From NCBI RefSeq assembly GCF_006517395.1, contig NZ_VDCY01000004.1, forward strand, positions 230,860 through 294,859: a DNA stretch of 64,000 nt, in the 5' to 3' direction. Of this stretch, positions 34,220 through 43,554 are shown piece after piece. The stretch is from Terrilactibacillus laevilacticus (GTDB lineage Bacteria > Bacillota > Bacilli > Bacillales > Sporolactobacillaceae). The notes below the pieces were generated by a model that did not search any database, had not been told where the DNA came from, and was given only the letters and a program-made list of their open reading frames with translations. Both the position numbers and the translations under genes were made by a program. Each line of letters opens with the position of its first letter. Within the stretch, counting starts at the first letter, position 1.

Positions 34220-35338
34220 ATGTTAAAACCCCAACTTGCCCAGCGGGTTATTCATGAAGTAGGTCATCTGTTACATGAACAAATTATTGTTGTTAACTCA
34301 GAAGGGATCATTATTGCAAGTACAGATCTTGGTAGAAAAGGTCAATTTCATGCTGGTGCCAAATATACGATGTCAACGCGACTAACCCAAATCATTGCTC
34401 AGGAGGACGTGAACCGTTGGCCAGGCGTCAAAGCGGGGATCAATTTGCCTATCTTTTTTCAAAAAGAGGTGATTGGTGTCATAGGTATAACAGGTCGACC
34501 GGAGCAGGTGGAGCCTAAGGGGGAAATTATTAAAAAGATGACTGAACTGATGATTCAGGAAAGCTACTATCAAGAAGAGATCGATTATCATGCCAGATCA
34601 ATGGAAGCTTTTGTTTTTGATTGGTTAAATCTAAAGGAATGGAATGACCGGTTTCTTCATAGAGCCATCCCACTCAATATTCGCCTTGACGTTAATCGCC
34701 AAATTCTTTTTATCGATCTTAATGACTCAACAAGACAAGTTGTCCGTGCGATTTGGGAAGATATCATGAATGGTATTCCTAGTTATCGGAATGACATGAT
34801 CATCAGGTGGGGGAGTAGTCATCTTTTACTGATTATGGATGTTTCAAACAAAGATCTATCATTAAAAGATGAAGTCAATCATCTGTATCGTCGAATAATG
34901 AAACATTTGATTCGGCCTGCTCGAATCGGAGTTGGAAGTGTTGTTGATCCAAGGACACTCGTCAAATCATTTCAAGAAGCTGAACGCGCTTTGCATGCGA
35001 CAACAGACAACGAACCCATCGTGTATGATGAGTTACTTACTTTAGAAATGATTGCAGAAGACGTAAGACCCAATACAAAGCAAATGTTTATTAACCGAAC
35101 CATAGCCGCTATATTAGATAAACCGGAATTGATCCATACCATTAAAGTCCTTATTGAATATAATTTTTCTTATAAAGAAGCGTCTACTCAATTACATATT
35201 CATCATAATACCTTACATTACCGAGTAAAGAAGTTCGAAGAGTTAACAGGACTTCATTTAAATCATCTAAAGACGAAGGTCATCCTTTATATGGGATTAT
35301 TATTTTTGGATGAACAAACAAAAAGAAAGTCTATATAA
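34220..35338 (+). CDS. CdaR/YsfB-type transcriptional regulator of glycolate oxidation
   Basis: 372 residues from the ATG at 34220, five bases after AGGAGG. The N-terminal sugar-diacid recognition domain is typical (RVIHEVGHLLHEQIIVVNSE, GRKGQFHAGA, INLPIFFQKEVIGVIGITG). The C-terminal helix-turn-helix of the PucR/CdaR type has VLIEYNFSYKEASTQLHIHH and NTLHYRVKKFEELTG. The two glycolate oxidase genes follow on the same strand, the order of ysfB-ysfC-ysfD in B. subtilis. It probably activates them in response to glycolate or glycerate. Confidence 0.9.
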   Translation: MLKPQLAQRVIHEVGHLLHEQIIVVNSEGIIIASTDLGRKGQFHAGAKYTMSTRLTQIIAQEDVNRWPGVKAGINLPIFFQKEVIGVIGITGRPEQVEPKGEIIKKMTELMIQESYYQEEIDYHARSMEAFVFDWLNLKEWNDRFLHRAIPLNIRLDVNRQILFIDLNDSTRQVVRAIWEDIMNGIPSYRNDMIIRWGSSHLLLIMDVSNKDLSLKDEVNHLYRRIMKHLIRPARIGVGSVVDPRTLVKSFQEAERALHATTDNEPIVYDELLTLEMIAEDVRPNTKQMFINRTIAAILDKPELIHTIKVLIEYNFSYKEASTQLHIHHNTLHYRVKKFEELTGLHLNHLKTKVILYMGLLFLDEQTKRKSI

Positions 35339-35435
35339 TTCTGATTTTTGGTTTTTGCAACATATATTCATTCATATTACTTTTATAGAATAAAATTTAT
35401 AGTGGAAAAAATGATTGAGTGAGTGGAGGTTGCTT

Positions 35436-36848
35436 ATGATTAATACCAAAATAAAAGAACAACTTGTAGCTATAGTGGGCAACGAAAATTATGATGACAC
35501 CATAAGCGGAAGATTAGTCTACTCTTATGATGCCACACCAAACCATCAAGAAATACCTGATGCCGTTATTGCTCCTAGAGATAAACATGATGTTTGTAAA
35601 ATATTAAAAATATGTAACCAAGAACAAATTCCTATTGTTGCAAGGGGATCAGGTTCTAACCTTTGTGGGGGCACATGTCCTATAGAAGGTGGGATTGTAT
35701 TACTTTTTAAGCATATGAATCAATTATTAGAAATCGATAAGGAAAATTTGACGGTTACGGTTCAACCTGGATTAATTACTCAAGATATGATTCGTCAAGT
35801 CGAAGCTGTAGGATTGTTTTACCCACCAGATCCAAGTTCTATGAAAATATCAACGATTGGTGGAAATATTAGTGAAAATTCTGGTGGTCTTAGAGGTTTA
35901 AAATATGGCGTGACCAGAGATTATGTTCTTGCTCTCGAAGTTGTTCTCCCAAACGGTGAGTTGATTCATACGGGAGGTAAGTTAGCCAAAGATGTCGCAG
36001 GGTATGATTTGACCAGGTTATTTGTCGGTTCAGAAGGCACGTTAGGCGTTATTACGGAAGCCACTTTGAAGCTGATACCGAAACCTGAATCAAAGAAAAC
36101 CATGCTTGCACTCTATCAAGATATCGAAGCTGCGGCTCGTAGTGTTTCTAGAATTATAGCTAACCGTATAATCCCCACAACTCTAGAATTCTTAGATAAA
36201 CATACAATACGTGCTGTTGAAGATTTTGCCCAAATTGGTTTGCCAACAGATGTAGAAGCCATTTTACTTATCGAACAAGATGGACCACCAGAAATTGTCG
36301 CAAGGGATATTCAACTTATTGCGGAGGTTTGCTTGAGTGAGCAGGCGGTTGATGTAACGGTTGCGAAATCTGATGAAGAAGCAGAAAAATTAACAACCGC
36401 ACGCCGCACTGCTTTATCTGCTCTTGCTCGATTGAAACCAACAACCATTTTGGAAGATGCAACAGTCCCAAGATCTGAAATTGCCACCATGGTGAAAGCT
36501 ATCAACGACATTGCAATAAAACACAATGTGAAAATATCGACTTTTGGTCATGCTGGAGATGGAAACTTGCATCCGACGTGTTTAACAGATGTTCGTGATA
36601 AAGATGAGATGGAGCGAGTGGAAGCTGCATTTGCTGATATATTTGCTAAAGCTATTGATCTAGGAGGAACACTAACAGGAGAGCACGGCGTTGGTGTGAT
36701 GAAATCTCCGTATTTAGAATGGAAATTGGGAGAAGCAGGAATTGCTGTGATGAAGGGGATAAAAGAAGCGATCGATCCACAAAACATTATGAATCCAGGT
36801 AAAATGTTTGCAAAAGAATTGAAAAAAAGAGTGGTGATTGCCGAATGA
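35436..36848 (+). CDS. glcD: Glycolate oxidase FAD-binding subunit GlcD
   Basis: 470 residues from the ATG at 35436, with GTGGAGG upstream. FAD-binding type 4 domain with VARGSGSNLCGGTCPIEGG, PPDPSSMKISTIGGNISENS and GGLRGLKYGVTRDYVLALE, then the oxidase C-terminal domain with FGHAGDGNLHPTCL and GGTLTGEHGVGVMK. The enzyme oxidises glycolate (or D-lactate) to glyoxylate and passes electrons to GlcF. Its stop overlaps the glcF start by four bases. D-lactate dehydrogenase is a related alternative, but the CdaR-glcD-glcF order favours glycolate. Confidence 0.92.
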   Translation: MINTKIKEQLVAIVGNENYDDTISGRLVYSYDATPNHQEIPDAVIAPRDKHDVCKILKICNQEQIPIVARGSGSNLCGGTCPIEGGIVLLFKHMNQLLEIDKENLTVTVQPGLITQDMIRQVEAVGLFYPPDPSSMKISTIGGNISENSGGLRGLKYGVTRDYVLALEVVLPNGELIHTGGKLAKDVAGYDLTRLFVGSEGTLGVITEATLKLIPKPESKKTMLALYQDIEAAARSVSRIIANRIIPTTLEFLDKHTIRAVEDFAQIGLPTDVEAILLIEQDGPPEIVARDIQLIAEVCLSEQAVDVTVAKSDEEAEKLTTARRTALSALARLKPTTILEDATVPRSEIATMVKAINDIAIKHNVKISTFGHAGDGNLHPTCLTDVRDKDEMERVEAAFADIFAKAIDLGGTLTGEHGVGVMKSPYLEWKLGEAGIAVMKGIKEAIDPQNIMNPGKMFAKELKKRVVIAE

Positions 36849-38170
36849 CGTTAGCAAGAGAAAGAGAAGCCATTCAGCACGATTTTCAGACGAAGATGAA
36901 TGAAGATGAACTTCTAAATTGTATGCGTTGTGGATTTTGCTTGCCAGCCTGCCCAACTTATATCGAGTCCGGCATGCAAGAAAAATATTCACCTCGAGGA
37001 CGGATTGCCTTAATGAAAGCTGTCAAGGATGGTTTGATTGAACCTGATGAAGAAGTGGAACGTTCACTTGATCTCTGTCTTGGTTGCCGAGCGTGTGAAC
37101 CAGTTTGTCCTTCTGGAGTTAAATACGGGGAACTTTTAGAAGATGCAAGAGATATTATTAATCAAAATAAAAAGCACTCATTGCCTGTAAGAATGTTAAG
37201 GAAAGGTGTCTTAGACGGATTATTTCCACATCAAAATCGGATGATTAATGTGAGTAGTTTACTTGGGATGTACCAACGATCAGGACTTTCAAAAGTGGCA
37301 CGAAAAATTGGTTTTATGGAACTATTTCCAGAAAGTATGGCCACAATGGAAAAAGTGTTGCCCCCTGTACCAAAAAGAAAAGAAATGAAACATCGCCTCA
37401 GGCACTTTGAACCGGAAGTCGTAAAAAAAGCAACGGTCGCTTTCTTTACTGGCTGTCTCATGGATACGATGTTCTTAGAAACCAATAATGCGACGATCTC
37501 TCTATTACAAAAAGTCGGTTGTGAAGTTGTTGTTCCTGAAGGTCAAATTTGTTGCGGGGCACTCCACGGACACAGCGGTGAGAAAGAGAGAGCAAAGCAG
37601 ATGGCGAAACAAAACATTGAAGCATTTGAGCAAGTACAGGCCGATTATATTATTACCAATGCAGGAGGGTGCGGAGCTTTTCTTATTGGATATGATCATT
37701 TACTTAAAGATGAACCGGAATGGGCCGATCGTGCTAAATATTTTGTCTCCAAATTGAAAGATATTTCGGCAATTTTAGTTGATCTTCAATTTCATCATCA
37801 ACATTTAAGACTACCGGATCAGATCGTGACGTATCAAGATTCTTGCCATTTAAGAAATGTTATGAGGACATACGACGAACCGAGAAAATTACTTAAAGCC
37901 ATAGGCGGGGTCACTTTCAAAGAAATGGAAGGGGCTGATCGTTGTTGTGGTTCGGCAGGCATTTATAACATCGTTGAACCGGATATGTCGATGCAAATTT
38001 TAGATCACAAAATGGAACATGTAAAGGAGACGAAAGCGACAACCATCGTCACTGCTAATCCAGGCTGCTTACTTCAAATGAAGCTTGGTATCGAAAGAGA
38101 AGGTCTTACTGGCAGAGTGAGGGCTGTACATATTGTCGATCTCTTGTTAGAAGCTCTTAACGAGTCATGA
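36845..38170 (+). CDS. glcF: Glycolate oxidase iron-sulfur subunit GlcF
   Basis: 441 residues. Two 4Fe-4S clusters are bound by CMRCGFCLPACPTY (about residue 27) and CLGCRACEPVCPSG (about 80). Two CCG domains follow, with ICCGALHGHSGE and DRCCGSAGIYN, as in heterodisulfide-reductase-like subunits. The protein moves electrons from GlcD toward the membrane. Some family members lack GlcE; no glcE is seen here, as in B. subtilis. It is translationally coupled to glcD. A terminator lies about 30 bases after the stop. Confidence 0.93.
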   Translation: MTLAREREAIQHDFQTKMNEDELLNCMRCGFCLPACPTYIESGMQEKYSPRGRIALMKAVKDGLIEPDEEVERSLDLCLGCRACEPVCPSGVKYGELLEDARDIINQNKKHSLPVRMLRKGVLDGLFPHQNRMINVSSLLGMYQRSGLSKVARKIGFMELFPESMATMEKVLPPVPKRKEMKHRLRHFEPEVVKKATVAFFTGCLMDTMFLETNNATISLLQKVGCEVVVPEGQICCGALHGHSGEKERAKQMAKQNIEAFEQVQADYIITNAGGCGAFLIGYDHLLKDEPEWADRAKYFVSKLKDISAILVDLQFHHQHLRLPDQIVTYQDSCHLRNVMRTYDEPRKLLKAIGGVTFKEMEGADRCCGSAGIYNIVEPDMSMQILDHKMEHVKETKATTIVTANPGCLLQMKLGIEREGLTGRVRAVHIVDLLLEALNES

Positions 38171-38201
38171 AAAGTTGATTAAATCTTATATACATGAATA
38201 G

Positions 38202-38233
38202 AAGGGAGCCAATGTTTTCACATTCGCTCCCTT
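38202..38233 (+). terminator. Terminator after glcF
   Basis: AAGGGAGC/GCTCCCTT with an inner partial AATG/CATT pairing, followed by TATTTAT. Confidence 0.85.
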
Positions 38234-38256
38234 TATTTATGATTTTAAGTATCCGT

Positions 38257-38772
38257 TTATTTAAAAATTAAATCAATACTATTTAATGTTTCAACAACGC
38301 TGGTCATAATTGAATGTAAATCATCGATATTCTCTTCTGTTAAACCATCATCGAATTTTAATTGAATGGCATTTGAATAATGAAGGTGTCCCGGGTAAAT
38401 ATAGGAAATGCGTTGTGTTATCGTTGGATGAAACTGCCTCCAATGCTTATTGATGATAAATAATAGGGCTTCGCAATCTGTTTTAGGATTTTTAATTGGT
38501 GTATGAAAAGTTAATTGAAAATGACAAGCAAGATCAGTCATATCCTCTTCAAGTATTTCTGAGGCGAGTGTTTGCAAATCAGCTGTCATAGCAAGTGTCA
38601 CACTCGTTTTTCCTCTTAATCTTTTAAAATCGACAATGTATGATTTTTTTAATTTTGCAAGATCGATGCTGTCTGTTCGATCAAGAATTGTTAACCTATC
38701 GTCCATTTCAAAATCATAGATGATTCCTTCAAGAACAACCTTCAAATTATCAAACATGGTAGGATCTATCAT
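38257..38772 (-). CDS. 171-residue cytoplasmic protein, unknown function
   Basis: Starts MIDPTMFDNLKVVLEGIIYD with a GGAG site before the ATG at 38772. It is soluble, mixed alpha/beta, acidic, with no membrane segment or obvious catalytic motif. The opening resembles a conserved hypothetical of Bacillales, but I cannot name it with confidence. It is convergent with glcF across a terminator and is not in an operon. The codon use and clean ribosome site make it a real gene. Confidence 0.75.
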   Translation of the reverse strand: MIDPTMFDNLKVVLEGIIYDFEMDDRLTILDRTDSIDLAKLKKSYIVDFKRLRGKTSVTLAMTADLQTLASEILEEDMTDLACHFQLTFHTPIKNPKTDCEALLFIINKHWRQFHPTITQRISYIYPGHLHYSNAIQLKFDDGLTEENIDDLHSIMTSVVETLNSIDLIFK

Positions 38773-39250
38773 ATTCTATCTCCTCTTCAAGAACTTAATT
38801 GACTGGTAGTCAAATTTTCCACGATTGACGGCAAGGAATCAATTTTATATGCAGTAGTCATAAATGCCATTCATAGTAATAAAACTAAGGCTTTTTTCAT
38901 AAACACAGTTGTTTTTGCCTAGCCAAAAACGACTATCCACAATCTCTTAGAAAAGAACCAAATCTAAAGATGCACCGAAGTTTCACTTTAACTTTTATTT
39001 TAACATCATAGTAAGGAATTTTCATGTAATGGAAACCTATCTTTTTGAATAGATAAGTAAATTAATGGTAGAGCTTTATTCAGGTGATATTTATCATTGT
39101 CATCATTTTACTATATCAGAAAGAGTGTGGACAAATTCCTATTTTAAAGAAATGAGGACATCTTCCTATACGATAACGCGATTTTAGAATAGGTTAACCA
39201 TAAGTACTCAATTATCTAAAGTAAAAAAATGAGGAGGTTATGAAAAGTCA
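38773..39250. other. Intergenic stretch, nothing clear
   Basis: About 480 AT-rich bases between divergent genes. The only repeat-like feature is GAAGTTTCACTTTA near 38985, which resembles the terminal 14 bases of family B elements without the rest. No RNA gene or ORF is supported. Confidence 0.4.
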
Positions 39251-39511
39251 ATGTATGAACTATGTAAAAAATATATGAATCAAAATGTCGAAATTCACTG
39301 TCATGATGGCTCTATACACCGAGGTACGATTACTAAGGTGGATCATCACCATGTTTATATCAAACCAATGAATGATTTTAATCCAAACTCAGTAAACAAT
39401 GGACCTGGACTCTTTTTTTGGGGACCTGGCTATGGATACGGCTATGGTTATGGTTATGGAATTGCGTTAGGATCTATTGCCCTTATTTTGGCACTTGGAC
39501 TCATTTGGTAG
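39251..39511 (+). CDS. Sm-like domain protein with Gly-Tyr repeat and membrane tail
   Basis: 86 residues after GAGGAGGTTATG. Residues 1-45 look like a small SH3/Sm-type barrel (NQNVEIHCHDGSIHRGTITK, VYIKPMN). A spacer with the tract GPGYGYGYGYGYG follows, then a single hydrophobic helix (IALGSIALILALGLIW) ends the protein. Similar small proteins occur in Bacillales, some linked to spore surfaces, but I cannot assign a function. It is convergent with the YitT gene, seven bases away. Confidence 0.75.
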   Translation: MYELCKKYMNQNVEIHCHDGSIHRGTITKVDHHHVYIKPMNDFNPNSVNNGPGLFFWGPGYGYGYGYGYGIALGSIALILALGLIW

Positions 39512-39518
39512 TCTATCA

Positions 39519-40088
39519 TTATACCAGTTCTTTTTGAGTTAAAGTCGACAGTGTGGTTCCTAGGCCAACAAAGGTGATAGCAACAATGGAGTAAAATAGG
39601 TTACCACCTATAAGCCTATTGCCTAGTAATAAAATATTTAGATCCATAAAAAAAATAAGTAAGCCAATATTTAAAGATGTTTTAAGGGAGATAAATTGAG
39701 CTAAAAGATCGATTCCTTCAGTACAGATTTTAAATCGAAGCATTAGACCGGTGCCCAGACCTATCAAACTACCTCCTAATACGGCACTTGTTGCAAGTGA
39801 TAACGTAATATAATCTGAAATTGGAGATAGGACATCAATTAGGATGGAAGTCATAAGAAATCCATATATACTATCATAGAAGTAAGAACGATAATACCGC
39901 CATGCAAAAAAATAAATAGGAAAATTAAAAACGATAATGGTTAAGCCAGCATTAAGTCCTAACGTATATTTTATAATTAGACCAACACCAATAATACCCC
40001 CATCTAATAGGTGGTATGGTACAATACAAGCGTTAATCCCGACAGCAACGAGAATGCTTCCTACTAACATTATAAGGAATTTGACCAT
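39519..40088 (-). CDS. Short YitT family membrane protein
   Basis: 189 residues from the ATG at 40088 (MVKFLIMLVGSILVAVG), which has AGAGG eight bases upstream; the open frame reaches 40220 but would overlap the sspL gene. Five or six membrane helices with the family stretch CIVPYHLLDGGIIGVGLIIK and ICTEGIDLLAQFI. Unlike the YitT protein at 11128 it lacks the DUF2179 domain. Function unknown; the DUF161 family is common in spore-formers. Confidence 0.85.
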   Translation of the reverse strand: MVKFLIMLVGSILVAVGINACIVPYHLLDGGIIGVGLIIKYTLGLNAGLTIIVFNFPIYFFAWRYYRSYFYDSIYGFLMTSILIDVLSPISDYITLSLATSAVLGGSLIGLGTGLMLRFKICTEGIDLLAQFISLKTSLNIGLLIFFMDLNILLLGNRLIGGNLFYSIVAITFVGLGTTLSTLTQKELV

Positions 40089-40206
40089 AGATAAACCTCT
40101 TTTTAAAAATTGTACAGTTGTTATAGCATATTCATCGGCTTGTCTAGTTAGAAGTATGATTATATAGAAAGAAAGGAACCATGGATTTTTTCCATGGTTC
40201 AATGTT

Positions 40207-40344
40207 TTAACTTCTTCCATTTTTCTTTTGAGCTTGTTCTTCTAGCTGTGTTTTTGGTCTCTCGTGACTGCCTTCAGGATGGCCGGTCGGATCAACGCTT
40301 GAACCCACTTTACCTTTATTTGATCGAAATTCTTTATTTGGCAT
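40207..40344 (-). CDS. sspL: Small acid-soluble spore protein SspL-like
   Basis: 45 residues starting MPNKEFRSNKGKVGSSVDPT and ending ERPKTQLEEQAQKKNGRS, with GGAGGATT before the ATG. The pattern GxxVDPxGxPEGxHxxPKTxLEExAKK matches SspL, a minor forespore protein. It is too short for most automatic callers and lies partly under a false extension of the neighbouring YitT frame. Another clear sign of a spore-former. Confidence 0.87.
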   Translation of the reverse strand: MPNKEFRSNKGKVGSSVDPTGHPEGSHERPKTQLEEQAQKKNGRS

Positions 40345-40626
40345 TTCAATCCTCCTTCCAATAAACCTAAACCATAGCGTGTGCATTTTTTAAGTCATTC
40401 ATACATAAATAACGTATTTATTCAGGAAGGATATTAAGCCTGAAGACGTACAGAATTTACAGGTGTTTTGACCTATGGCTATCAGTTGAGAGGGAAGGTA
40501 AGGGTTGAATCAACAATGGCCTGTAAAAGGTACAATCCACTGACTGAAGTCTAGTTATATGATCACTTTTCAACTTGACGGACTTATGAAGCTAGCATAT
40601 GATGAGGTTAGTTTAATACGTTAAAA

Positions 40627-40811
40627 AAGGTTGATAGATTCAAATAAGAATGGATACTGTCATGAAAAGGGAATTCGGTGAAAATCCGAAGCGGTCCCGC
40701 CACTGTATATGTGAGTGTTCTTTGTTATCCACTGTCAAATTGAATGATGGGAAGGAAAAGAATACGATGATCATGAGCCAGGAGACCTGCCTTTTTTACA
40801 AACCAAGAACC
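40627..40811 (+). promoter_or_regulatory. Cobalamin riboswitch
   Basis: The B12-box parts are present in order: AAAAGGGAATTCGGTGAAAA, TCCGAAGCGGTCCCGCCACT, GTAT, and GAGCCAGGAGACCTGCC. This is the adenosylcobalamin-type aptamer with the L5-L13 kissing elements to be expected around it. It precedes a DUF4430 surface protein, sortase, lipoprotein and ECF transporter, which links them to cobalamin. Confidence 0.96.
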
Positions 40812-40872
40812 TACGAGGATAGGAGGTTTTAAAGAAGCGGTTAACCGTCAAGGTGTCATATTCGTTTTTTTA

Positions 40873-40900
40873 GGGTCCCTATAGAGGGATATTTTTTTTT
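40873..40900 (+). terminator. Terminator of the cobalamin riboswitch
   Basis: TCCCT/AGGGA around ATAG, followed by TATTTTTTTTT, about 50 bases before the first gene. It is the expected off-switch. Confidence 0.85.
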
Positions 40901-40947
40901 GCACTTATAAAAATGCTTGATATTTGTTGTTAATGAGGGGTGTTAGG

Positions 40948-42993
40948 ATGGAAAAATTAAAGAAAATAAGTTATGGATGGCTCATTGCTATATTATTCGT
41001 ATCACAGTTAATTATAGGACTGCCACATACTGCAAACGCAGAAACAAGTGCTACACAAACTGAAGAACAATCTCAGATTCCTGTCAATCTAGACTTAAAT
41101 GGACAAAAATATCCACTAAATGTACCGAAAAATAGTACTGTTCTTGATGTTATACAGAAAGTGACAAAAGATCATAATTTAACACTAAATGTTTCAGGTC
41201 AAGGTGAAAGTGCTTATATCCAAACAATAGGTGACAGACCTAATAAAAGTGAGTCAGATTATTATTGGATGGCCTATAAGAATGGCTGGTCATTGGATAA
41301 AAGCGTTGGTGTTGAACCGATCAAAGCGAATGATCAAATTAATCTGGAACTCACAAACGACTTTACAAAGGATATGCCTTATAAACTTGAAATAAAAGGT
41401 AAGAAAGATGCGATACTTAATGAAACAACCGCCTACCGTGAAAAGTCAGCTGGACCCGCTACAGCATATGATCTTTTAAACTGGGTGACAACAGAAAAAA
41501 ATATTCCACTTGATGCAACTTATTCAGATTCATTTGGAAGCTACTTTATCAATAATATTGGAAATCAAGAACTTCAAACAACATCAACAGGTGGTGAGTT
41601 TTGGAGCTTTCTTGTCAATGATCAAGTGGCTCAAGATGGTGTTTCCCAGCATACATTAAATCCAAATGATAGGGTCACATTTAAAGTTGATACATGGGGA
41701 ACCATTGGCGACAGTGATGATCAAAGTCAAGATCAAGATCAAACGAATGAGAATGAAGCAGGAAATCAAAGTAACAATGGGTCTTCGAAGCAAGTTGAAA
41801 AAGTGGATAAAACCCAAATTCATAAAGCCATTCAATCCACGAAAAATTATATACAAACGAATGGAATCAATACAACTTGGGAAGCCATAGGAATAAAACA
41901 ATCGGGAAATAAATTACCATCCCATTTTTCTGAACTTATTCGCCAAGAAGTCAAAGACCATCATGGCGAGTTTCGTAAAATCACAGATATTGAAAGACTC
42001 ATTATTGGTGCCTCCGCAGCGGGGTTGAATGCGACGTCAATAGAAGGCTATCCACTCGTTCAAAAGTTGTTTCATGCGAGTTCTAATCAAATGATGAGGC
42101 AAGGACTAAATGGCGCGGTCTTTGGTCTACTTGCATTAGATAGCGGACATTATAACGTACCAAAAAGCGCAACGTGGACACGTGATCGTTTGATTCATGC
42201 CATACTTAATAAACAAACGAAACAAGGTTTCTGGGTTTTAAATGATGGAGATAAAAGTGGACAAGTGGATATGACAGGGCTTGTGCTTACAGCACTCGCG
42301 CCGTATCAATCGCAAAAAGACGTCGCTGCTTCAATCGATCATGCGGTTCATTATTTGGCTAGTGTACAAGCTGATGATGGAGGATTTAAAGATTCAATTT
42401 TAGGTGAAACCAGTGAATCAACCGCTCAAGCCATTATCGGATTGTCATCGGTAGGAGTTGACCCACAAGGAGAATCATTTACTAAAGCTAAAGGAAATCC
42501 AATGACTTTCCTTATGGGTTATCAAACAAAAAATGGGGGCTTTGCTCACCAAAAAGGACAGAGTGCTGATTCCATAGCGACCGAACAAGGGCTTGAAGCA
42601 TTGGCGGCTTTTAACAAATTTTTAAATAAAGATCAGTTGTCGATCTACCAATTCCAAGTTCCGTCAAAAGTGAGTGTAAGTACATCATCAAAAAATAGTT
42701 CTAAATCAACTAAATCAACTAAACCAACTAAACCAACTAAATCAACTAAACTCGCTAACTCTGATGAACGAGCTGACGATCAACGTTCATCTTCACCTAA
42801 AACATTAGGTAAACATGAATCAACTAGTCCAGAACAAGCTTCAAAAAGTGATAATAAAGCCTCTCAAACACAAAGGGAGCTACCTAATACAGCCACTAAT
42901 ACACCAAATATGTTTGCTATAGGTTTTATTATTTTTATCACTGGATTGATTTTTTATTGGATTAATAGAAGAAGACATGTTCATGAAAAATAA
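40948..42993 (+). CDS. Wall-anchored transcobalamin-like surface protein (two DUF4430, alpha-toroid, LPNTA)
   Basis: 681 residues from the ATG at 40948. Signal peptide 1-31 (cut after HTANA). Two DUF4430 domains lie at about 50-140 and 145-250; DUF4430 is the fold of the C-terminal cobalamin-binding domain of transcobalamin and intrinsic factor. Residues 290-565 form helical-hairpin repeats of the prenyltransferase/toroid type, with QADDGGFKDSI, NGGFAHQKG and QGLEALAAF, like the other transcobalamin domain but in reversed order. A Lys/Ser/Thr/Pro linker leads to LPNTA at 645-649, a membrane helix and RRR tail: a class D sortase signal. Controlled by the cobalamin riboswitch; proposed role is corrinoid capture at the cell surface. 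Confidence 0.88.
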   Translation: MEKLKKISYGWLIAILFVSQLIIGLPHTANAETSATQTEEQSQIPVNLDLNGQKYPLNVPKNSTVLDVIQKVTKDHNLTLNVSGQGESAYIQTIGDRPNKSESDYYWMAYKNGWSLDKSVGVEPIKANDQINLELTNDFTKDMPYKLEIKGKKDAILNETTAYREKSAGPATAYDLLNWVTTEKNIPLDATYSDSFGSYFINNIGNQELQTTSTGGEFWSFLVNDQVAQDGVSQHTLNPNDRVTFKVDTWGTIGDSDDQSQDQDQTNENEAGNQSNNGSSKQVEKVDKTQIHKAIQSTKNYIQTNGINTTWEAIGIKQSGNKLPSHFSELIRQEVKDHHGEFRKITDIERLIIGASAAGLNATSIEGYPLVQKLFHASSNQMMRQGLNGAVFGLLALDSGHYNVPKSATWTRDRLIHAILNKQTKQGFWVLNDGDKSGQVDMTGLVLTALAPYQSQKDVAASIDHAVHYLASVQADDGGFKDSILGETSESTAQAIIGLSSVGVDPQGESFTKAKGNPMTFLMGYQTKNGGFAHQKGQSADSIATEQGLEALAAFNKFLNKDQLSIYQFQVPSKVSVSTSSKNSSKSTKSTKPTKPTKSTKLANSDERADDQRSSSPKTLGKHESTSPEQASKSDNKASQTQRELPNTATNTPNMFAIGFIIFITGLIFYWINRRRHVHEK

Positions 42994-43552
42994 AGCATTG
43001 ATTCTCTGCATCTTGGGAGCTGGCATTATGTTATATGCCGGCTTTCAAATGCTATCGACTCGGTATCATGAAAGGGTGACATTAAATCATATCCAATCGT
43101 CACTCACTCAATCAAAAACTAAGAATGTGACCCTGGGGTCTTATGCACCTAAAAAAGGAGATGGTTTTGCTATGTTAACCATTCCGAAATTAAAAAAGGT
43201 GTTACCGATTGTAGAAGGAGCCAATCCCGATGATCTAGCAAAGGGAGTAGGCCATGTAGCGGGAACATCATTTCCTGCCATGCACGATCAAATCGTTTTA
43301 TCAGGTCACCGTGATACGGTCTTTCGACATGTTGGTGAATTGAAAAAGGGAGATTCTTTAATTGTTAAGTTAGACTATGGTGAATTTAAATATATAATTC
43401 AAAGGATGAAAATTGTGTCAAGCGAAGATACATCCATTATCCATTCCACCAAGCCGCATGAAGAACTTGTCCTAACTACATGTTATCCGTTTTCCTATAT
43501 TGGAAATGCACCCAAAAGATATATTATCTATGCGATACCAGATCAGGAGTGA
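42977..43552 (+). CDS. srtD: Class D sortase
   Basis: 191 residues (the ATG at 42983 is an alternative, two codons in). N-terminal anchor LILCILGAGIMLYAGFQML, then the sortase barrel. The catalytic His is in VLSGHRDTVF, the Cys in LTTCYPF and the Arg in APKRYIIYA. Size and the LTTC-YPF motif fit class D, which prefers LPNTA, precisely the motif at the end of the preceding protein. The start overlaps that gene by 17 bases. It therefore looks like a dedicated sortase for the B12 surface protein. Confidence 0.92.
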   Translation: MFMKNKALILCILGAGIMLYAGFQMLSTRYHERVTLNHIQSSLTQSKTKNVTLGSYAPKKGDGFAMLTIPKLKKVLPIVEGANPDDLAKGVGHVAGTSFPAMHDQIVLSGHRDTVFRHVGELKKGDSLIVKLDYGEFKYIIQRMKIVSSEDTSIIHSTKPHEELVLTTCYPFSYIGNAPKRYIIYAIPDQE

Positions 43553-43554
43553 TA

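Noticed and set aside
38970..39000. Possible further family B copy
   Set aside because: Only the terminal GAAGTTTCACTTTA-like 14 bases match; no helices or other blocks are present.
40089..40220. N-terminal extension of the short YitT protein
   Set aside because: It would overlap the sspL gene and has no ribosome site; the ATG at 40088 has a good one.
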